Of a DNA stretch of 64,000 bases, positions 22,043 through 33,775 are shown piece after piece; the first letter of the stretch is position 1, and each line of letters begins with the position of its first letter. The DNA lies in NCBI GenBank assembly GCA_038380435.1, contig JAWZYU010000005.1, positions 34,184,001 through 34,248,000 on the forward strand. Direction: 5' to 3'. The position numbers were made by a program, and so were the translations under genes. Below the pieces are notes generated by a model. That model was not told the DNA's origin, made no database searches, and worked only from the letters and a program-made list of their open reading frames with translations. The stretch comes from Ryuthela nishihirai. Lineage: Eukaryota > Arthropoda > Arachnida > Araneae > Heptathelidae.

Positions 22043-23040
22043 ATGTTTGGAAATATTTCTTTATTATGACTATAGCGTTACTAAATATTAGACAAAAAAA
22101 TTACTTAAATCTAATCTTAGATGTTCTACGGATATTACCTTGAGATTGTGGGGTGATTTCTATTAATGAAATTTTGCCATATTTAATTCCAGTTTTCTGC
22201 GTAACTGTTCTGGTCTTAACCGGACTTTTCAAATTCTACAGTGTATAATGGAGATAAGTTCGGGCTTTGTTGGAATGAGTTACATACTACAAAATAGTCA
22301 TTATGAAAGAAATTTTCAGTTTTTTTTACCGTCTATTGCAACAAGCATCTATTTCTCCACGAACTCTTAAATGATTTCGCAACTTTCCAACATAATGTCT
22401 TTCCGTGTCATTACGAAACCGCGAAGACTTCGCGCCATATTGCCTATTAAAAACGTATCTCCGCAAAATTCCCCCGCCCTGCCCACGGTCAGTAGGGGAC
22501 ACAAATGGGCTTGGAAAGGCCACCGTCCGGTGGATGGTACGTTAAGCACTGGCCCCGTGTAGTGGGAGAGCCATACCCTGTACACGTTAAAGAACACGCT
22601 TGATGGCCTTGCGGGAGGCTATTGCAACAAGCATCTATTTCTCCACGAACTCTTAAATGATTTCGCAACTTTCCAACATAATGTCTTTCCGTGTCATTAC
22701 GAAACCGCGAAGACTTCGCGCCATATTGCCTATTAAAAACGTATCTCCGCAAAATTCCCCCGCCCTGCCCACGGTCAGTAGGGGACACAAATGGGCTTGG
22801 AAAGGCCACCGTCCGGTGGATGGTACGTTAAGCACTGGCCCCGTGTAGTGGGAGAGCCATACCCTGTACACGTTAAAGAACACGCTTGATGGCCTTGCGG
22901 GAGGCTACCATCTGTCTCCCAACAGCTGTTCCTGTGGGTCCCCTCTCCCAACCTTCTCTGAGCCTTCGGGGTTCATGTGACCTGGCCATTTAGCCCATGG
23001 TGTGCAAAAAAATTGCTGCTCAGAGATAAAAAAAACCCAA
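22043..23040 (+). repeat. Duplicated block ending in a 5'-truncated SINE-A, with a 286-bp tandem duplication
   Basis: The sequence from ATGTTTGGAAATATTTC (22043) matches the block from 26195 at high identity, through the SINE-A portion. Both SINE parts share private variants (CACCGTCCGGTGGATGGTACG, TTAAGCACTGG). Within this copy 22335-22620 is repeated exactly at 22621-22906. The SINE part begins ACGTATCTCCGCAAAATTCCC with no tRNA head and ends near 23040. Confidence 0.92.
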
Positions 23041-23083
23041 CTTTTATATCCTATATATTACGTTTATATCCTATATATCGTTA

Positions 23084-23532
23084 TATACAGGGTGAATCTG
23101 AAAAAGTGGTCAAAACTTTACGGGGTGGTAGAACGCAGCTATACGAGCAATATTCGTCATAGAATGTATGGGCGGAACGCAAACGGCGAGCCGCTAGGTG
23201 GCGTTGGAAATGGTATAAAAGGGTCGGTCCTCGCACCCAACGGCATTTCTACCGTGGATTGCCGAGAGGATGGCTGGTTATACTAACCAGCGGCAGCTCT
23301 TTTGAGCAATTTCTTTGAGCATGTACCTCAATTACATTCCTGTTAATAAAATGTTTTCTGAAGTATCTCCTCTCCTTCTTGTGTTCATTCTTTAAATGTG
23401 ACAGTGGAAAACTACCTTTTAACTTCTCACCGCATGCGCTCCGACCATACATTCTATGACGAATATTGCTCGTATAGCTGCGTTCTTCCACCCCGTAAAG
23501 TTTTGCCCACTTTTTCAGATTCACCCTGTATA
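23084..23532. mobile_element. Tc1/mariner-type non-autonomous element, about 85-bp TIRs
   Basis: The left end ATACAGGGTGAATCTGAAAAAGTGG continues CTTTACGGGGTGG..GAACGCAGCTATACGAGCAATATTC. The right end is its reverse complement, finishing CACCCTGTAT, and TA flanks both sides. The interior has no transposase signature. The 91-codon minus ORF is mostly TIR. Confidence 0.85.
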
Positions 23533-23749
23533 CGCTAGATATCTAAAGCGAGCAAAGAGATTTCGTGTTATCATCACTTTCTACGAAGAACAAGACTGAT
23601 TTCGGTCAAAACCTACGCCAGAGCCTCATCAACTCCATAAAAAAACAAAAAAAAAACTGCATAGCAGGTGCATAAAAACGAACGCAAATTAATGTTTCTA
23701 CTTTTCTATAACTTAAAGCTTTGAATTCCGATAACAGATTATTTTACTG

Positions 23750-24440
23750 GGAAACACAGGATTCAACATCCAAACTCTTTCGAGGAAATCGATGGCCAAC
23801 GAACGAGTTCGGAGATGAGTCTCCATATTGCCCCATGGCAGAACTGAGCAGTGACCCACACAGGGGTTTAGATGAGTGCCATAGGAGCCGCACGAGCATT
23901 TGTCTCCAGCAGGTGAGGGAGGGAGTGGGGAAGAGAGTAGGAAGGGGGGATTCCCCCGTGGCCACTGTTGTCACAGCTTGTGACGGAAGAGCCCGTGGGT
24001 GCACTGCTACATGGACCCGCCATTAGCTAGGAGCGTCATGGGCCGCTGGGACCAGGGGCAGAGAGGGGCTCCAGGATGGGAAGACCACTATACCTGACAC
24101 CACTTCCACTACCGCCGAAGTAACGTCCCTAATGTACAAAATAGGAAGGCTTTTTCTCATTATTTATACATCAGACAATAGAGGTGCAGTTACTGTTCTA
24201 CTCCTGACTCCTTGACGTTAGTTGTTCCCCTTCTCTCGGTTCCGCCATCCTCTTCACAAGTCGATAAACTGCTTCCGCTATCGGATGGGGAGAATTGTCC
24301 CTCACGACTTGGTGCAAAAACGACGTCAGCTTTAGCCAGATTTTCCCCGAATGTGTTTGCGATTTTGGCAAATTCTTTGTTCGAAGACAGCAGGAAGGCA
24401 AGATCTTCTTCTAAAAATATTCAGAATAAATCGACTCGTT
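23750..24440. other. GC-richer block with exon-like segments on both strands
   Basis: This block contrasts with the AT-rich, repeat-rich surroundings. On the plus strand 23759-23903 is open, preceded by ACACAG and followed by CAG/GTGAGG, a strong donor; the frame includes 'SPYCPMAELSSDPHRG'. On the minus strand 24190-24410 is open and ends in a stop, preceded by an ATTTTTAG acceptor-like site; the frame includes 'NKEFAKIANTFGENLAKADV'. The plus strand is also open at 24212-24445. I recognise no family, so this is either a host-gene remnant or exon, or unique non-coding DNA. Confidence 0.3.
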
Positions 24441-24449
24441 ATTGATGGA

Positions 24450-25112
24450 GCAGAAATTAAATTTTGAACCTTTAAAATCAAACTACTTATGCTGCTCACA
24501 AAGCTACCACTTTGTGAATGAGGCATTTGCATGAGGTTAATGGATCTTTAACGTAAAATGATAATATATTAAAATAATTTACCAAAAAATATCAGCAATT
24601 GTTTCTTTTTTTCGTATTTCATGCCACTTTTCAGAAGAAGCAGATAAACTGACATATTAAGAGGAAAAAAATCCTTTAAACTTTTCTTTCAGAACTGACA
24701 TTTGCTTTCGAAGGGTTTGTTCAGTCCAGTAGCCAAATATTGCTCATAACCTAAGAGCTTTTTTTACACAACTGGGAAAAATGATATCCTCAGAAGATCG
24801 TTCGTAAGGCTTCTAAACCACCCTAATTAGGCATACCTCATGGGTTGAGACGAAAAATTGTTATATTATCATTGTAGTGAATATCTTCCTAATTATATCA
24901 GTGGAAAAATGATAATGCCAACACAAATTTTCCTTTTGAATTCATCATACAGTAAGATATAACCTTAATAAGAAGTCTACTCTATTTAAGGATAATTCCA
25001 ATCATGCCATACATTCAAGTCAAAGTTGTAGAAATTATGACAAAATTACAGCGCAAAGTTTCTAAATCATTATCATATATGACCTCTTCCGTATTTAAAG
25101 TGTACAGTTCTT
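24450..25112. other. No recognised feature
   Basis: AT-rich; no repeat or coding signal seen. Confidence 0.4.
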
Positions 25113-25114
25113 GT

Positions 25115-25322
25115 ACAGTCGCTCAAAAAAATATCCGAACACTATGGTTGATTACAGAATTCAGAAAAAATATCTGGCAACGCTTTTTTAAATTAGTGAT
25201 CTGGTAACCTTCGTGTCACGTGACAATTGCCAGATCACTTATTTCTAAAAATAATCGTTGCCAGATATTTTTTCTAAATTCTGTAATCAATCATAGTGTT
25301 CGGATATTTTTTTGAGCGACTG
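25115..25322. mobile_element. Palindromic Tc1/mariner-type MITE (CAGTCGCTCAAAAAA family)
   Basis: TACAGTCGCTCAAAAAAATA..GAACACTATGGTTGATTACAG starts the left arm and the right arm is its near-complete reverse complement ending TTGAGCGACTGTA. The centre holds CTTCGTGTCACGTGACAATTG. The whole 208 bp can fold into one hairpin. Related pieces occur at 31945, 32245, 39145 and 60745. Confidence 0.93.
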
Positions 25323-25617
25323 TATCTCAACTCGGTGTAAAAGAGTCATTGAATAAGTTTACGATTTGCAGTTGTGTATTAGAATTCTGTTGGTCGAAAA
25401 ATACTTTTTTTAATGAGTTGTAATTGCAAATTGACAAAGAGGAAAATTGGGAGAATTCCCAATGTGTCGCAACCGAACCAGATCTTCATCCAGGCGCTTT
25501 TTTTTAAACAACCCAAGCATTCAATTCAGTGACTCATTTTTACAAGAAAAGTAAATAATTGAATTTTTTAATACACCCAGTCGACCAAGACGGGTTCTTC
25601 AAATAATTCGTGTAAGG

Positions 25618-25937
25618 GTAAGGATCCCGAGGGCTCAGAGAATGTTGGGGAATAGGACCCACTAGACAATTATAGTACACAGCTAGTAGTCTTCCATAAA
25701 GTCCATCTAGTGGGTTCTTTAATTGCACTAGGCATAGCTCTCTTGCACACGGAGCCACGGCTTTACGTCCCATCCGAAGGACGGTGGCTTTTCCAAGCCC
25801 ATTGGTGTCCCCTGCTGACTGAGGATAGGGCGTAGAGTTTTAAAAAGATAAATCTCAACGCTGTTCCAGACGGGACTCGAACCAGGGAACTTCAGATTAC
25901 GAGCCTGGCGTACTGCCGACTGAGCCACCCCCGACTA
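25618..25937 (-). mobile_element. SINE-A, old, antisense
   Basis: Reverse-complement SINE-A from AGTCGGGGGTGGCTCAGTCGGCAG (about 25937) to CCCTCGGGATCC (25625). Many substitutions; the 3' tail is missing. Confidence 0.88.
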
Positions 25938-26194
25938 TTCGTATAAGGTGAAATCGTGTTAGCCGGATGAGAATTTCTCCTAAAAAATAATGTAAATGAT
26001 GGGGGGGGGGGGATGCGTTGCAGAATCCTGATTTGATTGACGTGATGTTAAAAGGTATTTCTTTATTATGACTGTAGCTAGAGCCCTTGACGAATAGTAA
26101 AAAATTGTATCTGCAGCAGTCTTATCCTCAGACGCAGAAGTTTAGCAACATCCCTATACGTGTATTGACTGCTTAAATACTTAAGGTGTGAAAT

Positions 26195-26910
26195 ATGTTT
26201 GGAAATATTTCTTTATTATGACTATAGCGTTACTAAATATTAGACAAAAAAATTACTTAAATCTAATCTTAGATGTTCTACGGATATTACCTTGATATTG
26301 TGGGATGATTTCTATTAATGAAATTTTGCCATATTTAATTCCAGTTTTCTACGTAACTGTTCTGGTCTTAACCGGACTTTTTAAATTCTACAGTGTATAA
26401 TGGAGATAAGTTCGGGCTTTGTTGGAATGAGTTACATACTACAAAATAGTCATTATTAAAGAAATTTACTGTTTTTTTTACCGTCTATTGTAACAAGCAT
26501 CTATTTCTCCACGAATTCTTATATGATTTCGCAACTTTCCAACGTAATGTCCTTCCGTGTCATTACGAAACCGCGAAGACTTCGCGCCATATTGCCTATT
26601 AAAGACGTATCTCCACAAAATTCTCCCGCCCTGCCCACGGTCAGTAGGGGACACCAATGGGCTTGGAAAGCCCACCGTCCGGTGGATGGTACGTTAAGCA
26701 CTGGCTCCGTGTGCGGGAGAGCCATACCCTGTGCACGTTAAAGAACATGCTGGATGGCCTTGACGGGAGGCTACCATCTGTCTCCCAACAGCTGTTCCAG
26801 TGGGTCCCCTCCTCCAACCTTCTCTGAGCCTTCGGGGTCCATGTGACCTGGTCATTTAGCCCATGGTTTACAAAACAGTGCCGTTCAGAGGTGAAACAAC
26901 CCAACCTAGT
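26195..26910 (+). repeat. Second copy of the duplicated block, with its SINE-A
   Basis: It matches 22043-22460 at an offset of about 4152 bp and continues through SINE-A to CAACCCAACC at 26905. It lacks the 286-bp internal duplication, so that event happened only in the other copy. Confidence 0.9.
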
Positions 26911-27460
26911 AAAAGCGACACTAAACTAATTAACGAACTTAACTAGGCCTTAACTGACATAGTGGTTAGGCAGCTAGCGACTGTTCCAGCAAGGCAAACT
27001 TTGTGTGTTGTGTTAGCTCTAACTAAGGCAGAGGTCAGCAGCGACTTCGGTCTTAGTAGGGCATGTCCTTGTATGAGAAGGCCTGTATTAAGCTAGGAGT
27101 AGCTTCCAGGATTCTTCTCTGTCCTATATGTCGCAAATCAAAATAAAAAAACTTAATTAAAACGATAATGATAACGAACAGATATAACAAAGCTTAAAAT
27201 TAGCGAAGTGAATTCGAACTGTTCAGTTTTTTTATAATAATTAGGTTACAAACAGCATATATTGAAATACTCTTATTAACCCAAGATCATCTAAGCTCAT
27301 TTAGGTTAACTTACAAATTATTTAAATACATAATTTTGGCAACTTTGGCACTAATTTTCGCTGACGCAACCGTTACTTGTAATACAATCAAATCGCTTAG
27401 ATCACCAAGTTTCAAAATTTCCTTTTATGTCAGGAAAATATGGCAAAACTGTTTTAAAGC
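26910..27460. other. No recognised feature
   Basis: No motif or shared repeat was recognised. Confidence 0.35.
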
Positions 27461-27544
27461 ATTATGCCGATACGTGTAGAGAAAATTTATGCCACGCAGT
27501 GGATCGGCAAAGATGCGTGCCAAGCGATATACAAGCATCTATCA

Positions 27545-27923
27545 CTCCAGGCGATATGGGGAGAGGGTGGCTCAGTCGGTAGCGCGCCAGGCTTGTAATC
27601 TGCAGTTCCCAGGTTCCAGTAGGCGACTGCAGCTCCCCCAGATTCCCCGCCCTGTCCACGGTCAATAGGGGACACCGATAGGCTTGGAAAGACCGCCGTC
27701 CGTCGGATGGGACGTTAAGCCGTGGCCCCGTGTGCGGGAGAGACATACCCTGTGGCCCCGTGTGCGGGAGAGACATCTGTCTCCCAACAGCTGTTGAAGT
27801 GGGTCCCCCCCCCCCCCAAACCTTCTCTGAGCTTTCGGGGTCCATGTGATCTGGCCATTTAGTCCATGGTGTTAAAAAAAAAAAGTGCCGCTCAGAGGTA
27901 AAACAACCCAACTCCAGGCGATA
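27545..27923 (+). mobile_element. SINE-A with internal rearrangement, exact TSD
   Basis: The element (27557-27911) has an exact 12-bp TSD CTCCAGGCGATA. The region between the CGTGTGCGGGAGAG landmark and TGTCTCCCAACAGC is replaced by a repeat of GGCCCCGTGTGCGGGAGAGACAT. It sits inside a repeat that is also present, inverted, near 20.2 kb. Confidence 0.93.
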
Positions 27924-27929
27924 AATGCT

Positions 27930-28170
27930 TGTGTCTGGAGACAACTGTTGTCTAATGAGAGCTTGATTCATAGCGCTATGATTGGTTAGATATTTCACAG
28001 AGTTTTAAATTATTGCGGCGTTGCCAGATGATAAACTATGCATTGTACATATTGTTTAAGCATTTTCTTTTTAAAAAAATTCGTTACAATGGCCATTTTT
28101 TTTTTGTATCAGGATAAAGTTTCATTTCGCTAAGCTGATATTTTCGTTATATTTATATTCGCCAAAAGGA
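27930..28170. repeat. Inverted partner of the 19980-20285 repeat
   Basis: GATTCATAGCGCTATGATTGG, ..GTTGCCAGATGATAAACTATGC and ATTGTACATATTGTTTAAGC are reverse complements of the earlier copy. Confidence 0.6.
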
Positions 28171-28409
28171 AAGATTATTACTTATAGCTACATAATAAAT
28201 TGGCCGGGATAGGAACTCTTTTTGTTATACTGAATATTTTTGGTAATCTGGCATTCGCTATACTGACATTTCAATGTACACCAGTCCCTCGATTTTCACG
28301 GTCAAGAAAATGCAACTAGTTTCTGTTTACAGGTGATAGACTCGGGTTTATACTGCAGAATTTAGATTTTTTTGAGATTATTGGATTCTCATCCCAAAGT
28401 AAAAATCAA

Positions 28410-28617
28410 CTAAATGGCTTTATAAATAAATACTCCCTCAATCAAGCAGCTGCTTGCCACAGAGGTCTGACAGTTTATATGCCACAGTAGAAGGTCTGAG
28501 AGGATGGCAGGACCTCAGCAGAAAAACGACACATAACTGGGGCTCGAACCCAGGTCCCTTAGATCAGTAGCCAATCGCGCTAACCACTCGGCCATGGGAC
28601 GGCTCTAAATGGTTTTA
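28410..28617 (-). mobile_element. SINE-B with 13-bp TSD
   Basis: The element (28423-28604) is read in reverse: GTCCCATGGCCGAGTGGTTAG head to CAAGCAGCTGCTTGATTGAGG. The TSD is CTAAATGGCTTTA (28410-28422) / CTAAATGGTTTTA (28605-28617). Confidence 0.95.
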
Positions 28618-28737
28618 CTTGATATTATTTATTTTCAGGAATAAATAGATAATAATAAATTTCGATATTAATAAAATGGCCATTTATAACAAGTTATATT
28701 TATATTCTTTCGATAAAATTATATTTTGTCATTGAAG

Positions 28738-28872
28738 GCATGGATGTATGTGTCGTTCTTCTGCTGAGGTCCTGCCATCCTCACAGACCTTCTACTATGG
28801 CATATAAACTGACAGGCTCCTGTCAGACCTCTGTGGCAAGCAGCTGCTTGAGGGGGTATTTATTTTATTTTT
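28738..28872 (+). mobile_element. SINE-B, 5'-truncated
   Basis: It begins GGCATGGATG after the lost head and runs to CTTGAGGGGGTATTTATTTTATT. Intact 3' end. Confidence 0.93.
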
Positions 28873-29200
28873 TATAACGTAATCTGTCTCGCGACATCTT
28901 AATGAAATGAAGCGTCTTCTGAATGTGCAACGAGATCTGACTTTTCTAGACTGAATTTTTCAGACTAGTAAAAAATCATGTTTTATCTCAATTTCAGTAC
29001 CAGGTTTAACTTTGTAGACTTACGTCGGCTATATACAGCTAATTCGTAAACACAGTCGTTCATAAAATATCATACAAATATTAATTTTGCAAAATTAAGC
29101 CCTAAGTGTTAGTACAAATGCTTAATTACTAATTTATATTCAGTTCATCAATATTCTTCTTTTAAATTTCGACTTGAAATTCGATAGTGTACATCTACAT

Positions 29201-29710
29201 CAGTGGTTCTCAAACTTATTTGTCCTACCGCCCCCTTTTCAGAAAAAAATTACTCAGCGCCCACCTGGAAATCCACCATCTTTAAGCGCATAAGCAGAAA
29301 GATGCAGTGACAAATTTGTGTTCTTTTATGTATCTATTATTTCTACCTACGTCCTACAACATAGTAAAGAAAGACGTTGTTGTAAATAAGACACCTTGAA
29401 GCTTGAAATAATAAAATTATTTATTCAAATCAACCATAGTAACATTCGCATTACACACAGAAAATTAAGATAACGAAGGATAATTTTATGTGTTTATTTG
29501 GAAAATAATCACTACGACTTTAACTCTATGTTACACAGCAGATGAAACATGTACGAACGGTTTTTCAAAATTTTCTTATCTTCCCTTCTTTCTTTATGCT
29601 TCCACCGCCCCGGATGGAACCCGAGGCTACTACCGACCCCCTGGATCATTCCAGCACCCCCGCAGGGCCGGCATCGCCCACTTTGGGACACATTGGCCTA
29701 CATTAACGAT
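29201..29710 (+). mobile_element. hAT-type non-autonomous element, copy 1
   Basis: It starts CAGTGGTTCTCAAACTTATTTG, a classical hAT (Charlie-like) terminus, and ends CGCCCACTTTGGGACACA. The interior includes CCCCCTGGATCATTCCAGC and CATGTACGAACGGTTTTTC, both also present in the inverted copy at 47.9-48.4 kb. The 88-codon ORF is shared with the other copy on the opposite genomic strand but has no transposase motif. Confidence 0.8.
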
Positions 29711-30062
29711 GAGTGTTTATCGTGACCAAAAAAGAATATACGAGAAATTAATCTAAGCTTATCGGAATTAGTGCAAATAAACTGCAAAATAATGTTACAT
29801 CATTACTTATTATTACTTCTGAACTGAAATCTGAGCTAAATATGCATAAATGAAACTTTCAACGCCGGTTTTATTCATAACAAGGATTTTGTTGGAAACT
29901 ATTTCCCTTTCTCCATAAGTTACTGGTTTCGATTTACACGGTGATTTCCCGCAACCTATCCACCGTGTAAATCGAGAGATTTACACGGTGGATTGATTTT
30001 TCTTTCCAAATAGCATTGACATTTTAATTGTGTTATGAAACTCTCTTTATTAATAATTTTTA

Positions 30063-30120
30063 TTAATAATATAAGAATAAAATAAATAAATGATCATTTA
30101 TTTTATTCTTATATTATTAA
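30063..30120. repeat. AT-rich perfect palindrome, 25-bp arms
   Basis: TTAATAATATAAGAATAAAA.. (30063-30087) and its exact reverse complement (30096-30120) surround 8 bases. Confidence 0.9.
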
Positions 30121-30162
30121 TTGAAATTAATATAATTAATAATAATATTAAAAAAATATATA

Positions 30163-30640
30163 AAGTTGCGTCAAAGAAATCTTTTTTCCCAAATCGAGAT
30201 CGGGCTGAAAATATTGACTCCGAACTCATCTCTAATATATAAGGTTCTATAATTATGCGGAGATACGTTTTTAATAATTAAATAATATAAGAAATTATAA
30301 TTTTAATTATAAGAAATTATAATTAAATAATAAAGTATGTATTCTGAATATAGATCTTAAGTTGCGTCAAAGAAATCTTTTTTCCAAAATCGGGATCGGC
30401 TCAAAATATTGACCCCGAACTCATCTCTAATATATAAGGTTCTATAATTATGCGGAGATACGTTTTTAACAATTAAATAATATAAGAAATTATAATTTTA
30501 ATTATAAGAAATTATAATTAAATAATAAAGTATGTATTCTGAATATAGATCTTAAGTTGCGTCAAAGAAATCTTTTTTCCCAAATCGGGATCGGCTCAAA
30601 ATATTGACTCCGAACTCATCTCTAATATATAAGGTTCTAC
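30163..30640. repeat. 195-bp tandem repeat, about 2.5 copies
   Basis: AAGTTGCGTCAAAGAAATC starts at 30163, 30359 and 30554. Units are near identical; the third stops at GGTTCTA (30640). Units contain ATAAGAAATTATAATT sub-repeats. Confidence 0.95.
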
Positions 30641-30770
30641 ACCGAACAAATTGAATTACTTCACAGTGAGAAATGTGTTATAATATCACCAAATAATGAG
30701 CAAAAACTACAATTTCTGATCTGATAGTTTTACGCAATGTAAACCTTTAATATTAGCTACCTTCTACATA

Positions 30771-30853
30771 TACACAGTTGTATCAGAATAATATGACCAT
30801 CTACCATAGTATATGTATCATAGGTGGTCATATTATTCTTATGCGACTGTGTA
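30771..30853. mobile_element. 83-bp palindromic MITE
   Basis: TACACAGTTGTATCAGAATAA.. is mirrored by ..TTATTCTTATGCGACTGTGTA, so almost the whole length is inverted repeat. TA ends suggest a Tc1/mariner-type element. Confidence 0.8.
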
Positions 30854-30999
30854 ATTGTCTAGCAGTGGCGTAAGTAGGAAGGGGTACTTGGAGTCTGGAT
30901 TCTCTCCCCCCCCTAAAAATGTACATGTTTTCTTAGACGAAGAATGAATAGAAAAATGATATTCTTGAAAACTCAAAAGATTGATGCTTTCGAATTTTT

Positions 31000-31940
31000 A
31001 CATTAATCAAATTTTACTGCCTGGCATACTTTATTTACCTTTTCAATTGATATTGATTTGAAATTCATGACATAATTCTCTAAATTTTCGGTCCCCTTCC
31101 GCCCATAAGAAAATTTCCTTTTGGCCGTTGTCGCCTAGTAACCGTCATAATTGATTAACCGGTAATTCCTTTTCCCCATATATGCTGGATAACAAAGTTT
31201 GTACTCTAAATACTGTTCAAATAATGAAATTGTTAGCTTTACTACTGGAATTTTGCGTTTGAGAATTATAATACCGATTCGCAAGTCCCACATGTATTTT
31301 TTAAACTTTAACTGCACATAACTGCAACTGTCTCGTACAAACATTTAAATGCAGTTAAAAAAATGACTAATTTTTACATAAAGCAATTAAGAAACTTTTC
31401 TCTCAAGGGTTATCAACTTAAATTGTTGCAAAATCTGATATCATTTCTCCAGGAAAAAATGTAAAACTCCAGTTGTGCTGAGAACACCATTTCTTAAAAA
31501 TTAAAAAAAATAGTACATTTTTTTCCGGAAATATATCCCATACACTGCTGCAAAGTTAATATGTTAAATTTCAATAAAAGCAATTAATCTGAACATCGAT
31601 TTCAATATTTACGGGTTATGTATTTATTTTTTTATTTTTTACGATTTTCGGAAATTGTCAAAGATTTTTTAATCATCTAATTTTCATAAATTATGAAACA
31701 TTTTTAATTACTATAATAACCTCTCCTGCCAATTATATCTCTTTGTGATTTCGAAAATAAATATGTTTTCATTCTCAAATTTTCTCAATCCAAGAAAAAT
31801 ATAAAGCTATTATAAGGTGTTAGTTACATTGCAGTTAACAAGACCAAGGGAATTAATATTCCATTCAGGAATTATTTATTTTATGACATGCGAACAGGAC
31901 TGGATCATGCTGTCCCATAGAGTATATTAATAACTTGAAT
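31000..31940. other. No recognised feature
   Basis: AT-rich sequence. A 69-codon minus ORF at 31135-31344 has no recognisable motif. Confidence 0.4.
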
Positions 31941-31944
31941 GGTG

Positions 31945-32290
31945 TACAGTCGCTCAAAAAAGTATCCGAACACTACGGTTGATTACAGAATTCAGAAAAC
32001 ATATCTGGCAGCGATTTTTTTAGAAATTAGTGATCTGACAACCTTCGTGTCACGTGATTACAGAATTCAGGAAAAATATCTGGAGCGTGTACAGCAACTG
32101 TACACGCTTCAGTTACCGTTCACAGCAAACTGGAGCGTGTGCAGTTACTGCACACGCTCCAGTTTGCTGTGAACGGTAACTGCACACGCTCAATATTTCC
32201 GTGAGTGAGCCCACACGATCTAATATCAAAATAATGTGGCCACCTACAGTCGCTCAAAAAAGTGTTCGGATACTTTTTTGAGCGACTGTA
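31945..32290. mobile_element. Rearranged CAGTCGCTCAAAAAA MITE cluster
   Basis: A left arm (31945-32055) matches the MITE at 25115. It changes to repeats of ATTACAGAATTCAG and then a palindrome. At 32245-32290 a 46-bp minimal copy holds just the two TIRs around TGTTCGGAT-type sequence and ends GAGCGACTGTA. Confidence 0.88.
32111..32181. repeat. Perfect 71-bp palindrome, 35-bp arms, 1-nt centre
   Basis: The arm AGTTACCGTTCACAGCAAAC.. ending GAGCGTGTGCAGT (32111-32145) is exactly reverse-complemented at 32147-32181. A smaller hairpin GAGCGTGTACAG/CTGTACACGCTTC sits just before it (32084-32110) and one more CACACGCTC follows. Confidence 0.97.
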
Positions 32291-32647
32291 CTTAAAATAG
32301 CAAACTAAGAGTTGCACATATTATTTTCGTGATTCATTTTTTTGAAAGGCAGCTAGAAAGCAGGGAAGGCACATTGCTCTGTTCTGTGGGAATAATTATT
32401 AAAAAAAAAAACGTTCCTAGAGTTTTCAATTTAATCTATTCCTTTCAAAGCTCCCCTGAATTGTTATTGAGATAGGGTTTGGGTGGGAATCTTTAAATCT
32501 ATTTCATTCTTGTCGCAATAGTATATCAGAAAGTGATGCTTGTAGAAACGCAGATTCAGAACTTTCTGGAAATTATTTGTTGGTAAACGTTTGCATGAAA
32601 TATAGTCAACAACGGTGCAAAAAAAAAATTACCGTTCGAAACATTAT

Positions 32648-33050
32648 TATTGTCCGTGTAGTGTCGGGTGGTTAACGTGCTCGACTATTGATTCGAACGA
32701 TTCGAGCAGCGCCACCTGAATATACACAGAACAGGGCAGCCACATCAAAAGGAGGTAAATAAAATATGTGGGCTTTACCTAAAAATAATTCATTTTTTAA
32801 ACAGATAATGTAAATAATTGATTTAATATGGATTTATTGAAACATTTAAGAATATTTTAAAATCAATTACCAGTTGAAATTTAAGAGATACGTACTTTAT
32901 TTAAAACACATATTTCTTTCTTTTAAAAAATTAATTCTTTCCACAGTGCATTGTCGAGGCTCGGTAGTTCTCACTCGATTTCTTATAAGGCATGGATGTT
33001 TTTTTTTCTTGTGTTGTTCTGCTGAGGTCTCACATTTTTCATAGATTATT
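32648..33050 (+). mobile_element. SINE-B head and body fragments, separated
   Basis: GTCGGGTGGTTAACGTGCTCGAC (32662-32684) resembles the SINE-B head, and AAGGCATGGATG..GTTGTTCTGCTGAGGTCTC (32987-33040) the body. The sequence between them is AT-rich. Both parts are diverged. Confidence 0.4.
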
Positions 33051-33775
33051 AATAATTTATGCTAATTATCAATTTATTTATATCAACTCTTAACAAGGGG
33101 ACCTCAAATTTTGTCCAGGCTTTGTCACTAGTTGTATAGCTGAATCATAGGAAGCTTTTAGATCACAGTAATAAAGTTCTGGCTGTAAGGCAAAATCATT
33201 TGTATACTTCTTGGATATCGAAGTGTGGCTGGTTCAAAAAACAATAAGTTTCGTTCTCTCTGAATAACTTTAAAATAAACTCTCGACAGGCAATTGCAGA
33301 ATTTCGTGCTAGAAATTTGATTTGCTAGAATTTTTTTTCTAGCAAATTTAGAATATTGTTTTTTGTAATTGCTTCAGCGCATGCTACAAAGAGTTCTTTG
33401 AACCCAACCTCTGATTTATTTGTGGCTGTAGAAAATATTTGTGGTACTTGGCTGTAGAAAAAAATGTCAACAAACCAAGTTGTGAAAGATTAAGAGATGT
33501 AAAAATTAAAAGATTACGAAGTGCATATTAATGCAGGGAAGATAACTTCCAGGCATCCTGTCTGAAAAGGGTTAAAAACACTCAAATTTAATGGACAAAA
33601 TTTTCTCCTGAAGAATTAAGGCTTTTTTTTTTTACTCACTGAAGTAACTTATTTAGGGATTTTCGATGCTTTAGAGGAGGAATTTTCACACAGGAATCAT
33701 GAATTTGAGAAGGATGATGTAGAATCTGCTATATAGAGTAAGGTAGATAAAAGTCAACAACAACAAAAAAAAAAA

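Noticed and set aside
27462..27998. 178-codon minus-strand ORF
   Set aside because: It reads through a SINE-A and its flanks; its residues match other antisense SINE-A frames, so it is not a gene.
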